DNA from: Cellvibrionaceae bacterium
GTDB taxonomy: Bacteria > Pseudomonadota > Gammaproteobacteria > Pseudomonadales > Cellvibrionaceae
Assembly: GCA_021151615.1 (NCBI GenBank)
Contig: JAGKXA010000029.1
Location: 1-27,734, forward strand
DNA: 27,734 bases
Direction: 5' to 3'
Shown piece after piece: positions 15,948 to 24,074 of the stretch. Position 1 is the first letter of the stretch. Every line of letters starts with the position of its first letter. Below the pieces are notes generated by a model, which worked only from the letters and a program-made list of their open reading frames with translations, searched no databases and was not told the DNA's origin. Position numbers and translations under genes: made by a program.

Positions 15948-16544
15948 ATGTCCGCCTATGTATTGGTACTCTATTACAGCCGCAATGGTTCCACCCTTGA
16001 AATGGCGAAACAGATTGCGCGCGGGGTTGAGCAGATTGGAGGCATCGAGGCGCGCTTGCGCACTGTGCCTGCGGTATCCCCCGCGACCGAAGCCAGTGAG
16101 CCTGCGATCCCCGCCAGCGGGGCAATTTATTGCAGCGCTGAGGATTTAAAGCATTGCTCCGGTTTGATCCTCGGCAGCCCTACCCGTTTTGGCAATATGG
16201 CCGCTCCCATGAAATATTTTCTCGATGGAACCAGCGGCCATTGGTTAAATGGCGATTTAATTAATAAACCTGCTGCCGTATTTACATCAACCTCCACATT
16301 GCATGGTGGGCAAGAGTCGACCCTGCTATCCATGATGTTGCCACTCCTGCACCAGGGTATGGTCATTGCCGGCATTCCCTACAGTGAACCAGGATTAAAC
16401 AGCACACGTACAGGTGGAAGTCCCTACGGAGCATCGCATTTCGCCCATGGCGACACGCCAACAAAACTCAGTGACGATGAAATTGATTTGTGCCAGGCAC
16501 TCGGCAAGCGCGTCGCAACCCTTGCACTCAAATTGCAATCCTGA
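15948..16544 (+). CDS. wrbA: NAD(P)H:quinone oxidoreductase, WrbA family
   Basis: 198 residues with a flavodoxin-like fold. The FMN phosphate loop is YYSRNGSTLEMA (about 10-21). The isoalloxazine-contacting GSPTRFGNMAAPMKYF and the TSTSTLHGGQE loop are typical of WrbA. It carries out two-electron reduction of quinones with NAD(P)H in the cytoplasm and is often linked to oxidative-stress protection. GGAGG lies 7 bp before the ATG. It sits between arsC and the DUF2069 gene in what looks like one operon. A short insertion relative to E. coli WrbA, around residues 40-60, is rich in Pro, Ala and Ser. Confidence 0.94.
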   Translation: MSAYVLVLYYSRNGSTLEMAKQIARGVEQIGGIEARLRTVPAVSPATEASEPAIPASGAIYCSAEDLKHCSGLILGSPTRFGNMAAPMKYFLDGTSGHWLNGDLINKPAAVFTSTSTLHGGQESTLLSMMLPLLHQGMVIAGIPYSEPGLNSTRTGGSPYGASHFAHGDTPTKLSDDEIDLCQALGKRVATLALKLQS

Positions 16545-16594
16545 ACCTGATCTTGCACGGTGAACCATCACGCAAGAAACCATAAGGCAAATTC

Positions 16595-17125
16595 ATGACT
16601 CAACCCGAACAAACACCGGAAACCGGAAAACGCAAAAAAGAAATTATTATTACTGACGCCGATGCACTGGTATTGGAAAAGAAATTGCGCACCGGAAAAT
16701 TAATCACACTGATCAGCTTTGGTGGATTATTAATTATTTTTACCCTGCTCAACCTCACCAGCGAAAAACTCAATCTGGTGTTTTGGTTGTTCCAAATGTT
16801 TCCGTTGCTGATTTTTATTCCGTTGCTGCGCAAACCAACGCATCGCACTTACAGCTGGTTGTGCTTTGTATCGCTCATGTATTTCGTTGGAGTTATTCCC
16901 TTACTCATGAGCAGTTGGACTTTCGCCTATTGGCTAATCACCTTGCTGACCTGCAGCTTGTTTGTTGGTGCCATGATGACCAGCCGCTGGTTGCAATACT
17001 GGAATTATTATGTATTCACCAAACAATCTATCAACCAACAAGCTGGTAACAATCAATCCGGCAACCATCAATCCGGTAACAATCAATCCACTCACACGTC
17101 TGCTGCAGAAAACAGCCATAGTTAA
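16595..17125 (+). CDS. DUF2069 membrane protein
   Basis: 176 residues with a charged N-terminal tail (about 30 residues, KRKKE) and four hydrophobic helices at roughly 35-55, 60-80, 85-108 and 108-128. It matches DUF2069, a small inner-membrane family that follows wrbA in Pseudomonas; function unknown. The C-terminal tail after the last helix is an Asn/Gln/Ser-rich repeat (separate entry) that looks like a lineage-specific addition. Its stop is 15 bp before sppA, suggesting cotranscription. Confidence 0.85.
   Translation: MTQPEQTPETGKRKKEIIITDADALVLEKKLRTGKLITLISFGGLLIIFTLLNLTSEKLNLVFWLFQMFPLLIFIPLLRKPTHRTYSWLCFVSLMYFVGVIPLLMSSWTFAYWLITLLTCSLFVGAMMTSRWLQYWNYYVFTKQSINQQAGNNQSGNHQSGNNQSTHTSAAENSHS
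17045..17089 (+). repeat. 15-bp tandem repeat, three copies, in the DUF2069 tail
   Basis: Three adjoining units of GGTAACAATCAATCC; the middle copy has two changes (C for T and C for A). In frame they encode repeated G-N-N/H-Q-S units at the C-terminus of the DUF2069 protein. Length variation by slippage is likely. Confidence 0.9.
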
Positions 17126-17140
17126 TCCAAGGAACCTATC

Positions 17141-19084
17141 GTGTCAGTCAACTACTACGAACCACCAGAATTGCCACAACCATCCCAACAGCAGGCAAAA
17201 CCCGTTGTCACCGCTGTAAAAACAGCCCCTGCTACACCCAAAGAACCTATTGGCTTCTGGCGCTTTATGGGGTATCTGGGTGGGGCATTAACCTGGGTAA
17301 GGAATACCCTCGCCAATTTATTGTTTATTATCATTATTTTAATTTTGCTCGCTGCCATTGGCGCCAATGCACCGCAACCTTTACCCGAAAGTTTTGCGCT
17401 GCGCATTGCACCAACCGGTGTACTGGTCGATCAACGCAGCTATATTGACCCTACCAGCCTGTTACTCTCGGATGAAAATCCGGATGAAAACGAAACGGTG
17501 GTTAGCGAACTGGTAGAAGCGATTAACAAAGCGGCCAAAGATAAACGCGTTACCCATCTGGTATTGGAGCCTGGTCTGTTAATGGGGGGTGGCCTGAGCA
17601 AAATGAATGAAATTGGCCAGGCACTGGAAAATTTCAAACAGTCCGACAAAAAAATCATTGCCGTGAGTGACAACTATTCGCAAGAGCAGTATTACCTTGC
17701 CAGCTTTGCCGATGAAATTTACCTGCACGATATGGGTGTGGTGGAAATTACCGGCTATGGCCGTTACATGAATTACTACAAAACGGCGCTGGATAAACTC
17801 GGCGTTACTATCCATGCGTTCCGCTCTGGCAAATATAAAGATTACCTGGAACCTTATTTGCGCGATGACATGTCGGCTGAATCGCGCGAACACAATGAGC
17901 AGTGGCTCAATGAACTATGGACTACCTATACCGGCAATATCGAACAACGCCGTCAATTGCCGCCCGGCAGCATCAACGATTATGTGAATAATCTGGATGC
18001 GCATATGACTCTCACTGAAGGCGACAGCGCCAAATTGGCCATCGAGAAAGCATTGGTCGATAAAATTCAATCACGCCAGGAAACCCATCAAATGTTGATT
18101 GATACTATTGGCAAAAGCGACGATGGCAACTGGTACAAAGGGGTGGGTGTTAAATCCTATCTCGCCGATATTCGCAAGCACCCGGATCTGGAAAAAAATA
18201 AAATTGCTGTTATCACTGCCGTGGGCTCTATTGTGGATGGACATCAACCCGATGGTTCGATTGGCAGCGACAGCATGCTTGAATTGCTACAGCAAGTAAA
18301 AGATGACAAGGATATAAAAGCCCTGGTGATTCGCATAGACTCTGGCGGAGGCAGTGCCTTTGCTTCAGAAGTTATCCGCGCCGACATTATTAAACTGCGC
18401 GAGAAGAAAATTCCTATTTATATTTCCATGGGCAGCGTCGCTGCATCCGGTGGTTACTGGATTGCGACCGCAGGCGATAAAATCTGGGCACAACCCACTA
18501 CTATTACCGGTTCAATCGGCGTATTTGGCGCCTTCCCAACCCTGGAAAATTCCTTGAAAAAAATCGGCATTAATACCGATGGTGTAGGTACTACCGAACT
18601 GGCCGGCACCATGCGCCTTGATCGTCCACTCTCGGAAAAAGCCAGCAAAATTGTTCAACAAAGTGTCGATAGCATTTACCAGCGCTTTATCACACTGGTT
18701 GCCGATACGCGCAAACAAGATAAAAGTGCAATCCACGAAATTGCCCAGGGCCATGTCTGGACAGGAACCAAAGCCAAAGAAATTGGTTTGGTGGATGAGT
18801 TGGGCACATTAAAAGATGTGATCGCTGCCATTGCACAGGAAGCAAAGCTGGACAACTATAAAGTAGAATTTGTAAAACGCCCATTATCCCCCAAAGAGGA
18901 ATTCCTACGCTCACTCACTGAAGGCCAAGCGGGTACACTCGCCCCCAAAGCACTGCTGGAAAAATTTGCATCACTCAGCGTGTTAAATGACTTGGCACCC
19001 ACACTTAAACCACTGCAGGAAATTCAAAGCCCGAATGACCCACGCGGTATTTATGTGAAATGTTTTGAGTGTGTTGCGCCTTGA
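17141..19084 (+). CDS. sppA: Signal peptide peptidase SppA (protease IV, 67 kDa type)
   Basis: 647 residues from a GTG start preceded by AAGGAA. One membrane anchor at about 53-75 is followed by two tandem S49 peptidase halves. The Ser/Lys dyad is visible: Lys231 in RSGKYKDYLEP (equivalent to E. coli Lys209) and Ser436 in GSVAASGGYWIA (equivalent to Ser409). The IDSGGGSAFASEVI block precedes the nucleophile. It degrades cleaved signal peptides in the inner membrane, facing the periplasm. Length agrees with the long form (E. coli 618 residues). The proline/glutamine-rich cytoplasmic tail (about 1-35) is slightly extended. It is probably the last gene of the arsC-wrbA-DUF2069-sppA group. Confidence 0.94.
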   Translation: MSVNYYEPPELPQPSQQQAKPVVTAVKTAPATPKEPIGFWRFMGYLGGALTWVRNTLANLLFIIIILILLAAIGANAPQPLPESFALRIAPTGVLVDQRSYIDPTSLLLSDENPDENETVVSELVEAINKAAKDKRVTHLVLEPGLLMGGGLSKMNEIGQALENFKQSDKKIIAVSDNYSQEQYYLASFADEIYLHDMGVVEITGYGRYMNYYKTALDKLGVTIHAFRSGKYKDYLEPYLRDDMSAESREHNEQWLNELWTTYTGNIEQRRQLPPGSINDYVNNLDAHMTLTEGDSAKLAIEKALVDKIQSRQETHQMLIDTIGKSDDGNWYKGVGVKSYLADIRKHPDLEKNKIAVITAVGSIVDGHQPDGSIGSDSMLELLQQVKDDKDIKALVIRIDSGGGSAFASEVIRADIIKLREKKIPIYISMGSVAASGGYWIATAGDKIWAQPTTITGSIGVFGAFPTLENSLKKIGINTDGVGTTELAGTMRLDRPLSEKASKIVQQSVDSIYQRFITLVADTRKQDKSAIHEIAQGHVWTGTKAKEIGLVDELGTLKDVIAAIAQEAKLDNYKVEFVKRPLSPKEEFLRSLTEGQAGTLAPKALLEKFASLSVLNDLAPTLKPLQEIQSPNDPRGIYVKCFECVAP

Positions 19085-19128
19085 TACTGCCCAATAAAAA
19101 TGGGGCTATTTAGGAGACTAACTATTCA

Positions 19129-20250
19129 ATGGATCTGACAATATTAGTCAGCCTGTTAAATGCAGGCAGCATGTCAATCGCGGGGCTGGGTTGCTTGATG
19201 TTTATCAGCACCCCCGCTTACCGCGGTATCTGCGTGTTGCTGGCATTAATCAGTCTGGCGACACTGATCAATCTGCTGGAAGATCTGCATATCTCGCGTG
19301 ATCTGCATTTAATCTCACCGGTTTTTGTACTGGGTTATGGCCCGGCGCTGTACATTGCGATCAAACGACTAATTTCCGGGTCTATGGGTTCGCACTCGTT
19401 GTGGCATTTTTTGCCTATGCTCTTGCTACTGCCCTTCACAGCCCAGGTTCAAACGGTTATCGCGGTGGGTAGCCTTTGGCGCATTGCCTATGCACTGTTA
19501 ACACTCAAGCTGATTCTTGAATTTAATCGCCAACTCACCATGCAGCGCTCAGATGCAACCGACGTCTCTTTAAGCTGGCTAGCTTGGTTGATTGGTATAT
19601 CGACTGTGACCAGTGTGTTTGATTTGGTGCGACTTAATTTTCAGCCGGAACTAGGCACACACTTCAATATGATTGGTTATACGGCAAGCACCTTCGCTTT
19701 TTTTATTGTTGTATTGCTGTTGGTATGGATACTTAATAACCGTCGAACTGAACTTGAAACAATTGCTGAATCTCTCATCGCTGAAACTCCACGGGCAATC
19801 AACACGACATCAATTAATACAGATGGCATGGAAAAGAACACCGAACAAAACACAGAGTCAGCGGCTGACTACCAAGGCCTGTTTGCAATTCTCGATAGAG
19901 AAATCCGTACGCAACACTGGTATTGCCAACCTCGCCTAACCCTCAACCAGCTTTCCAATTTATCAGGCATGACGCCGCGCGATATTTCCCGAAGTATTAA
20001 TTTGGTCGCCGATATGTCATTTAATGACTACATCAATCAACACCGTATAGAGCAGATCAAACTTGCGCTACTGACAGACGATGAATCCAACATTACGGAT
20101 CTCGCCCTTGCCGCAGGTTTTAGTTCAAAAGCCACCTTCAATCTTTCGTTCAAAAGAACTACCGGCATGACACCCAGTGAATTTCGTAAGATGAAACTTA
20201 CACAACACGTCCAGAATCACGCTTCCGACCGTTTAATATCAAGCGACTAG
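19129..20250 (+). CDS. Membrane-anchored AraC-type transcriptional regulator
   Basis: 373 residues. The first 205 contain about six to seven hydrophobic helices (for example 4-26, 33-50, 64-80, 91-112, 115-131, 149-170, 184-203). A linker (about 205-248) leads to an AraC/XylS double helix-turn-helix at about 252-355, with the typical second half TDLALAAGFSSKATFNLSF and the GMTPSEFR end. This is a sensor-in-membrane, DNA-binding-in-cytoplasm design without phosphorelay. AGGAG lies 12 bp before the ATG. The ligand is unknown. Its closest partner is the secreted amidohydrolase 59 bp downstream on the same strand, which it may control or be cotranscribed with (inference). Confidence 0.9.
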   Translation: MDLTILVSLLNAGSMSIAGLGCLMFISTPAYRGICVLLALISLATLINLLEDLHISRDLHLISPVFVLGYGPALYIAIKRLISGSMGSHSLWHFLPMLLLLPFTAQVQTVIAVGSLWRIAYALLTLKLILEFNRQLTMQRSDATDVSLSWLAWLIGISTVTSVFDLVRLNFQPELGTHFNMIGYTASTFAFFIVVLLLVWILNNRRTELETIAESLIAETPRAINTTSINTDGMEKNTEQNTESAADYQGLFAILDREIRTQHWYCQPRLTLNQLSNLSGMTPRDISRSINLVADMSFNDYINQHRIEQIKLALLTDDESNITDLALAAGFSSKATFNLSFKRTTGMTPSEFRKMKLTQHVQNHASDRLISSD

Positions 20251-20309
20251 ACGATTACAGGGAATATTTTTGCAAGAGTGCTTACGTCTAATAACATGGA
20301 AGCACTCTT

Positions 20310-21689
20310 ATGAAAATATCCAGCCTGTTTATCAACTGCTGCGTCCTGGCAATTACCACCCAGCATTTTCCAACCTTCGCGAGTCACTCCCACACAAAGG
20401 CAGAACCAACGCTTTATCTGGATAACCTGCACATCATCGATATCAATACCGGCCAGGTAAATCACAACCGTCAGGTGCAAATTCGCAATGGTAAAATCAC
20501 CGCGATTAAACCGGCCAACACCTCAATTACAGAAAAGGATTACCTGCGTCATGATGCCAAGGGGCGCTATGCCACACTCGGGTTAATAGATATGCATGTG
20601 CACGCCTTTGACCCGGCGGCATTTACCATAACGCTGTCCCACGGTATTACTCACTTACGCCTGATGAATGGCGTAAATGAACAATTAATCTGGCGCGACG
20701 AACTTGAAAACGGACGACGCATTGGCAGCACCATCACCGTCAGCAGTCCAATTATTTCAGGTTTTAAAAATGCGCACTTACATGACCCAGCAAACACACC
20801 TGCCCAAGCCATTAATGCAGTAAGAAAAGCCAAACAACAGGGTTATGATTTGATAAAGGCTTATGGCAATTTGACCGCATCAGTACTGAATGCACTGTTA
20901 CACGAAGCAAAAATGCAGCAGATTCCCGTCGCAAAACACGGGCCACATCCGGCAGCTGATATGCAGTGGATTGAACTTGCAGATCTGCAATCACTGGAAC
21001 ATGTTGAAGATATTTTCCAAGGACCACTGAATTTTCAGCAAGATAACCAAAAACTGGATGAAACCATTCACGAAATAAAAAAGCTGAATACACCTATCAC
21101 CCCTACCTTGAATATCTTTTGGCACCTCACACAAATCAGTGCGCAAAAGCAGTCATATATCGATAGTTTGCCAACAGATTATATTTCACCGATTATCGCC
21201 CTGGAGGAACGCAACAACCAGGTAAAACGCTGGCTTAACAGCACAGTGCAAATGGCAGAGCACAATAAACAAACCCTGGCATTCTTACAGCAAATTACGC
21301 GGAAGCTTTACGAGGCCAAGGTGCCCTTGTTGGTGGGTTCAGATTCCGGTGTACTACTCTCACCACACGGGCTCGCAACCCACAAAGAAATGGAGTTAAT
21401 GCAACAAGCCGGAATTCCCATTATTGCCATTCTGCGCGCTGCAATAGTGAACGCAGCTAAAGCACTAAGGAAGGAACAGCAGCTGGGGCAAATTACCATG
21501 GGCTATAACGCAGACCTGATTCTGTCCACGCAGAATCCACTTGAAAATTTAAAGGCACTCCAGCATCCGGATTATGTAGTAAAACATGGCCAGTTATTTT
21601 CCAGAGAAGCGCTGGAGCAACTGCGCAGCAAAGCCATTAATGAGCGAAGCCTTTGGCAAGAAATGAAAACCTTGGTAAAGGCAATCTAA
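20310..21689 (+). CDS. Secreted metal-dependent amidohydrolase (imidazolonepropionase/prolidase-like)
   Basis: 459 residues with a cleavable signal peptide (hydrophobic 4-18, cleavage near TFASHS). The binuclear amidohydrolase metal site is complete: HVH at 96-98 (GLIDMHVHAF), carboxylated-lysine candidate Lys183 (LIKAYGN), His210 (AKHGPH), His231 (LEHVED) and Asp345 (VGSDSG). The N- and C-terminal strands form the usual small beta sandwich, ending in YNADLILSTQNP. The family includes periplasmic dipeptidases and carboxypeptidases of the Sgx9260/Xaa-Pro type; the substrate cannot be read from sequence. It follows the AraC-type regulator. The stop is 5 bp from the stop of the convergent dehydrogenase gene. 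Confidence 0.88.
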   Translation: MKISSLFINCCVLAITTQHFPTFASHSHTKAEPTLYLDNLHIIDINTGQVNHNRQVQIRNGKITAIKPANTSITEKDYLRHDAKGRYATLGLIDMHVHAFDPAAFTITLSHGITHLRLMNGVNEQLIWRDELENGRRIGSTITVSSPIISGFKNAHLHDPANTPAQAINAVRKAKQQGYDLIKAYGNLTASVLNALLHEAKMQQIPVAKHGPHPAADMQWIELADLQSLEHVEDIFQGPLNFQQDNQKLDETIHEIKKLNTPITPTLNIFWHLTQISAQKQSYIDSLPTDYISPIIALEERNNQVKRWLNSTVQMAEHNKQTLAFLQQITRKLYEAKVPLLVGSDSGVLLSPHGLATHKEMELMQQAGIPIIAILRAAIVNAAKALRKEQQLGQITMGYNADLILSTQNPLENLKALQHPDYVVKHGQLFSREALEQLRSKAINERSLWQEMKTLVKAI

Positions 21690-21694
21690 AATGC

Positions 21695-23908
21695 TCAATT
21701 ACAGTTACTTAAATTGGCAATCCAATCACTCACCACTTGCACCGCCGCTTCATCAACCAAATGCGTACCCAGTGTGGGCATTTGGTTGCCGTCACGCACG
21801 TTCATGCGCGCCAATAGTACTGATCGCGCTGGCTCGCCAGGTGCAATTAAACGCGCATTCGCAATCCCCAGGTCTTCTACCATGGGGTGAGTATCGCAGG
21901 CGTTCATTGCACTTAATGCCGTGGTAAAACGCAGATCCAGATTGACGGATGATACGCCCGCTGGGCGGTGGCACCCGCTGCAGTTGCTGTGTAAATAGGA
22001 GCGCGCCCGCTGTGTGAGCGTTGCTGAAGGATGATCCAATGGAAATAATTTTTGCGCTTTGTATGTGCTGGTGATTGCTGCAGAAAATAATTGGATATAG
22101 GCAAGCGTATCCAATTGATTTGCATTAATACCGGAATAATCCATGTTTGCATTTAATTGCAATGTTTCCAAACCCAGCGAAAAATTGGCTGCCTGGGTAT
22201 GGCATACCAGGCATTGTGCGGGACTGGGGTATTGCCAACGAATAGTGTCGATGATTTTTTCTTTCCCATCCGTTAACAGGGTTGCGTCGGCTTGGTCATC
22301 GCTCCACTCGTAACTAAAACCCTGCCAACCCAGTTGGCCGCGCGCAAATAAACGCGTTTCGATTATTTTATCGCCGAGTTTGAAATGTTTCAGCAACACA
22401 CTTCCTACCGGAAATAAAAAATCGCCATCGCTAGCCACATCAATTTTGCTATTGTCCGGCAGCGCCAGGTAGCGCTCTTTGTTTGCCGAGTCTGACCAGA
22501 GCTGACTTTCTACGCTGTAAGGAATCATTGCCGCTGATGGTAGGCGTGGGTTAGCCGAATCGACACATCCCGTTGCTGATAATCGCTGCGCCATAGTACC
22601 GGGAATTAAACTGCCACCGGTTGCCTGCAATTTTACAATCTGTAAGCCGGCGCCACGCTGTCCAATCGCGTAGAGTTCACCTTGATTGTCCTGCGCAAAG
22701 GACACTATATCCACCGGTACATTACCATGACTGGCTACACTGATATTTTCACCGGTGCGCGTAATGGACTGCATGGTATTGATACAAAAATCGGTATAGA
22801 AATATTTTCCGTAAGCCGCAGGATATTGGCTGCCACGGTAAACAAAACCGCCAATGACCGAGCACACCCCCGTACTGTGACTAATCGATAACACCGGGCG
22901 AATTTTATTGGCCGTAGAACAATTGGGCCTGCCGCTGTAACAACTATCACCCTCCATATCGCCCCAGCCATAATTACCACCGCGGGTAATTAAATTGATC
23001 TCCTCCCAAGCACCTTGCCCCACATCACCCGCCCATAGCTCGCCGGTTTCTTTATCAAAACTAAATCGCCAGGGATTGCGTAACCCATAAGCCCATATTT
23101 CGGGGGGGCCACCACCGCTGGCAAATGGATTGTCTGCGGGTACACCATAACTTTTCCCTGTACTTGATGAATCAACATCTATACGTAAAATTTTTCCCAG
23201 TAAATTATTTTTGTTTTGACCATTTTGTTGTGGGTCACCCCCACTACCACCATCACCGGAGCTGATATACAAAAAACCATCCTTACCAAATGCAAGCTGA
23301 CCACCATTGTGATTAGAGAAAGGCTGATCAAAACGCAATAAAATCACTTCGCTATTTTTATCAATATTTCCATTCGCTAAAAATTGATAACGCGCCACAC
23401 GCGATTCCAATCCATTGCCCTGATTGCGCCCCATGTAATAAAAGTAGACATAGCGATTGCTGGCAAACTGCGGGTGAAAGGCAATGCCCAGCAAACCGGT
23501 TTCACTATCGTTAAAGTCCACGCGGTCCTCAATATCCAACACAGTTGTTAAGCTGTTTGCAGATGCCTGGTTAGGAAAGCGCACAACGACGCCGGGCTGA
23601 CGCAGCGCATACCAAACACTATTGTCATCAGGCGACTGGATTAAACTGGTGGCCTGGGAAATATTCGGCAGCAATGGAAATACCGCTGACCAGCTGATAT
23701 TGGTGGAGCCAGAAACAATTGGCGCGGGTGCCATACAGGTTTTATTTGCGGGTCGATTGGCAAGACCGGAAACAACGCTGCTTTCGGATGAGGTTGCCGC
23801 AGAAATAGTAGAAGCGGCTGATGACTTATTACCGCCACTCCCTCCGCCACAGGATAACAACATCAAACCACTGGTAATTAAAATTATTTTTCTTACACAG
23901 ATTTGCAT
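21695..23908 (-). CDS. PQQ-type sugar dehydrogenase fused to a di-haem cytochrome region, lipoprotein
   Basis: The ATG behind GAGG (737 residues) is preferred to an upstream TTG. It has a lipoprotein signal with lipobox LLSC (Cys20) and a Gly/Ser spacer. Residues about 70-430 are a glucose/sorbosone dehydrogenase six-bladed propeller, with the probable catalytic His145 in GIAFHPQ, then SRVARYQ, FLYISSGDGG and YGLRNPWRFSFD. From about 440 on is a second region with two CxxCH motifs, CLVCH (566-570) and CSGCH (643-647), resembling the HNE_0200/SO2930-type di-haem domain (tentative). Family knowledge: such dehydrogenases oxidise aldoses or oligosaccharides with PQQ, and the haem domain would carry the electrons onward at the outer membrane. 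It neighbours the GH9 cellulase on the same strand but is separated by a terminator, so it probably has its own promoter in 23909-24007. Confidence 0.9.
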   Translation of the reverse strand: MQICVRKIILITSGLMLLSCGGGSGGNKSSAASTISAATSSESSVVSGLANRPANKTCMAPAPIVSGSTNISWSAVFPLLPNISQATSLIQSPDDNSVWYALRQPGVVVRFPNQASANSLTTVLDIEDRVDFNDSETGLLGIAFHPQFASNRYVYFYYMGRNQGNGLESRVARYQFLANGNIDKNSEVILLRFDQPFSNHNGGQLAFGKDGFLYISSGDGGSGGDPQQNGQNKNNLLGKILRIDVDSSSTGKSYGVPADNPFASGGGPPEIWAYGLRNPWRFSFDKETGELWAGDVGQGAWEEINLITRGGNYGWGDMEGDSCYSGRPNCSTANKIRPVLSISHSTGVCSVIGGFVYRGSQYPAAYGKYFYTDFCINTMQSITRTGENISVASHGNVPVDIVSFAQDNQGELYAIGQRGAGLQIVKLQATGGSLIPGTMAQRLSATGCVDSANPRLPSAAMIPYSVESQLWSDSANKERYLALPDNSKIDVASDGDFLFPVGSVLLKHFKLGDKIIETRLFARGQLGWQGFSYEWSDDQADATLLTDGKEKIIDTIRWQYPSPAQCLVCHTQAANFSLGLETLQLNANMDYSGINANQLDTLAYIQLFSAAITSTYKAQKLFPLDHPSATLTQRARSYLHSNCSGCHRPAGVSSVNLDLRFTTALSAMNACDTHPMVEDLGIANARLIAPGEPARSVLLARMNVRDGNQMPTLGTHLVDEAAVQVVSDWIANLSNCN

Positions 23909-24007
23909 GATCAATACCTCGTCCGACTTCGGTATTTACGCGATTTTTAAAGAAAACCTATCATGCGCCGCCCGACACTGCAAAAACACCCTAAAGATCA
24001 CAGAAAT

Positions 24008-24031
24008 AAAAACGCCAGCAACTTGCTGGCG
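24008..24031 (-). terminator. Rho-independent terminator of the GH9 gene
   Basis: Read on the minus strand, the inverted repeat CGCCAGCAA / TTGCTGGCG (one central base, so a tight loop) is followed by TTTTT. It lies 43 bp after the GH9 stop and upstream of the dehydrogenase gene. Confidence 0.88.
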
Positions 24032-24074
24032 ATTTCAGAATTAACGGCAGAAAAGAAATTAAAACGGCAATTTT

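Noticed and set aside
17045..17089. Short direct repeats that could suggest a CRISPR array
   Set aside because: The units are adjacent without spacers, in frame within a protein, and only 15 bp long.
23909..23914. TTG start for the dehydrogenase-cytochrome protein, two codons upstream
   Set aside because: The ATG at 23908 has GAGG at a good distance and gives a normal lipoprotein signal.
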